Of a stretch of 64,000 nucleotides of DNA, positions 62,624-64,000 are shown piece by piece. A program made the translations under genes and the position numbers. The notes under the pieces were generated by a model. It ran no database searches, was not told the DNA's origin, and saw nothing but the letters and a program-made list of their open reading frames with translations. The number at the start of each line of letters is the position of its first letter. Position 1 is the stretch's first letter. The DNA is from Halorubrum salinum. Its GTDB lineage: Archaea > Halobacteriota > Halobacteria > Halobacteriales > Haloferacaceae. Location: NCBI RefSeq assembly GCF_024494575.1, contig NZ_JANHDO010000001.1, positions 682,001 through 746,000 on the forward strand, given 5' to 3'.

Positions 62624-64000
62624 ATGACCGCGCCGAACCGGAACACGCTGTGGGCTCGCGCCCTCGTGGACGAGCTCGTCGCCGCGGGCGTCGACGCCGT
62701 CGTCGTCTCGCCCGGCAGTCGGTCGACCCCGCTGACGACCGCCGCTGCCCGCGCCGACGACCTCCACGTCTTCTCGCAGTTGGACGAACGCTCGGCCGCC
62801 TACTTCGCTTTGGGTCGCGCCCGCCGGACTGGTGAGGTGACGCCGCTTATCTGCACCTCGGGCACGGCCGCCGCGAACTACCACCCGGCCGTGATGGAGG
62901 CCGACAACGCCCGCGTCCCGCTGCTCGCGCTCACCGCCGACCGACCGCCCGAACTGCGCGACTCGGGCGCGAACCAGACGGCGGACCAGGAGAAGCTGTA
63001 CGGCGACGCCGTCCGGTACTACAAGGACCTGCCCGAGCCGGCGGCGGCAGACCGCGCGCTCCGCTCGCTCAGAACGACGGTCGCCCGCGCCGTCGCCGCC
63101 GCCGAGGGGACCGACGCCGGACCGGTCCACCTCAACGTCCCGTTCGCGAAGCCGCTGGAGCCGACGCCCGCCCCCGGCGACGTGCCCGACGACCTCGACC
63201 CCGTCGCCGCGTCGGGTCGCGAGGGCCCGTACGTCGACGTGACGCCCGGCGCGCCGGAGCCCGGCGACGACGAACTCCGTCGGCTCGCCCGCGACCTCGG
63301 AGACGCGGACCGCGGACTGATCGTCGCGGGGCCGGCCGACCCGCCCGGCCTCGACGCCGAGGCGGTGACGGCGCTGTCGCACGCGACCGGCTTTCCGATC
63401 GTGGCCGACCCGCTCTCCGGGGTCCGGTTCGGCGGGCACACGCGCGTCGCGCCCGTGATCGGGGCGTACGACGCGTACCTCTCCGAACCGCTCGCCGGTG
63501 ACGGGGGCTCGGCGGCCGCGAGCAGCTGGGACGACCCCGAACTCGTCGTGCGGCTCGGCGCGTCGCCCACCTCGAAGCGCCTCCGTAAGTACCTCGCTTC
63601 GACCGGTGCCGATCAGTATCAGGTCGATCCCGCCGGCCGGTGGCGCGAGTCCGAGTTCGCCGCGACGGACCTCGTGGTCGCCGAGCCGAATCGCCTCTGC
63701 GCGCGGCTCTCGCGGCTCGCGGGCGGTGGAGACCCCGCCCCGGGGTGGCGCGCGCAGTGGGAGGAAGCGGACCGCGCGGCGCGGGCGGTCCACGCCCGCG
63801 AGCGCGACACCGACCGCGCGGTGGACGATAGCGCGGTCGACGGCGAGGGCCGCGGGTCGCCCGACGGCACAGCCGAGGGAGTCGACGACGGCTCTCCAGC
63901 CTTCCACGAGGGCGACGTCCTGCGCGTCGTCGCGGACGGCCTCCCGGACCCGGCGACGCTTTTCGTCTCCAACTCGATGCCCGTGCGAGACCTCGACCGG
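62624..64000 (+). CDS. menD: SEPHCHC synthase MenD (truncated by window edge)
   Basis: A thiamine-diphosphate enzyme of menaquinone synthesis joining 2-oxoglutarate-derived succinic semialdehyde to isochorismate. The window holds the first 459 codons with no stop. The N-terminal domain shows DAVVVSPGSRSTPLTTAA, the ThDP-activating Glu55 (QLDERSAAYFALG), ICTSGTAAANYHPAVMEAD and TADRPPELRDSGANQT. The middle domain follows; an acidic insertion is at about 395-425; the last visible part (TLFVSNSMPVRDLDR) begins the ThDP-pyrophosphate domain. Menaquinone is the main haloarchaeal quinone and the acceptor for the SQR-like enzyme. Confidence 0.95.
   Translation, partial: MTAPNRNTLWARALVDELVAAGVDAVVVSPGSRSTPLTTAAARADDLHVFSQLDERSAAYFALGRARRTGEVTPLICTSGTAAANYHPAVMEADNARVPLLALTADRPPELRDSGANQTADQEKLYGDAVRYYKDLPEPAAADRALRSLRTTVARAVAAAEGTDAGPVHLNVPFAKPLEPTPAPGDVPDDLDPVAASGREGPYVDVTPGAPEPGDDELRRLARDLGDADRGLIVAGPADPPGLDAEAVTALSHATGFPIVADPLSGVRFGGHTRVAPVIGAYDAYLSEPLAGDGGSAAASSWDDPELVVRLGASPTSKRLRKYLASTGADQYQVDPAGRWRESEFAATDLVVAEPNRLCARLSRLAGGGDPAPGWRAQWEEADRAARAVHARERDTDRAVDDSAVDGEGRGSPDGTAEGVDDGSPAFHEGDVLRVVADGLPDPATLFVSNSMPVRDLDR

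Noticed and set aside
62597-63907. 436-codon minus-strand frame
   Set aside because: It is fully antisense to menD, whose ThDP motifs are clear.
1-64000. Mobile elements, CRISPR arrays, tRNA or rRNA genes
   Set aside because: No transposase, integrase, spaced palindromic repeats, or cloverleaf-like T-arm plus acceptor patterns were recognised by reading; a tRNAscan or Infernal run would be decisive.

Overview
The window reads as chromosome of a halophilic archaeon (class Halobacteria). The DNA is GC-rich and most predicted proteins are strongly acidic. TATA-like boxes repeatedly lie about 25-30 bp upstream of start codons, as expected for leaderless haloarchaeal transcripts. The gene set is archaeal/haloarchaeal: ribosomal proteins S17e and L37e, aEF1B, LSm, aRNase J, RibL, GatD, DpsA, archaeal thiL, and coenzyme F420 biosynthesis (cofD). 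The genus cannot be fixed by eye; the content would suit a Halorubrum/Haloferax-type genome. About 68 protein genes are supported. I saw no rRNA, tRNA, CRISPR array, insertion sequence or integrase.

Layout. 1-3.4 kb: the end of cofD, then a tightly overlapping group (DUS-like flavoprotein, CitG-like transferase, DUF447). 3.4-6.1 kb: S17e, a TctA-like permease, a zinc-finger microprotein coupled to aEF1B, and a thioredoxin. 6.1-14.1 kb: a sulfur-handling island. A minus-strand unit (rhodanese/MBL persulfide dioxygenase-like protein, split YeeE/YedE transporter, perhaps an M20 peptidase) is divergent from tusA-dsrE. A second minus unit encodes TusA, a sulfide:quinone-reductase-like flavoprotein and DUF1641. 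14.1-17.6 kb: a zinc-ribbon protein, SufU, a degenerate receiver protein and SufS. 18-20.8 kb: the hemC-cobA-hemD tetrapyrrole operon. 21-31 kb: amidohydrolase, SelW-like protein, a CtaA-half/CtaB fusion, RibL-JAMM, a RecJ-like DHH protein, a PLD-like exported protein and a HEAT-repeat protein. 31-38.8 kb: DpsA, DeoC, GatD-GNAT, several membrane proteins and an A24 prepilin peptidase. 38.9-43.5 kb: a zinc-finger microprotein, isocitrate lyase with an unusual leader, ThiL, HIT protein and methionine aminopeptidase. 43.5-50.3 kb: a 7TM histidine kinase, Bcp, an EamA transporter, prenyl synthase-RNase J, and LSm-L37e. 50.4-64 kb: an LLM oxidoreductase, the purine genes purB, purN-purH fusion and purD, a GAF kinase, a DUF255 protein, acyltransferase, DUF5798, SurE, GrpE and the start of menD.

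How the genes work together. The sulfur genes can import or oxidise reduced sulfur and relay it through TusA/DsrE carriers; SufS/SufU nearby make Fe-S clusters. The promoters of the two TusA/persulfide units share a nonamer, ACTATACAA, at exactly the same distance from the start codon. The purine promoters share a GYGGATAAG-like box. The most interesting less-explained regions are these two candidate regulons, the cofD/CitG/DUF447 cluster, the ~580 bp leader of aceA with overlapping Thr/Pro/Arg-rich mini-ORFs, a 7 x 17 bp repeat spanning a stop codon, and a receiver domain lacking its phospho-acceptor Asp.
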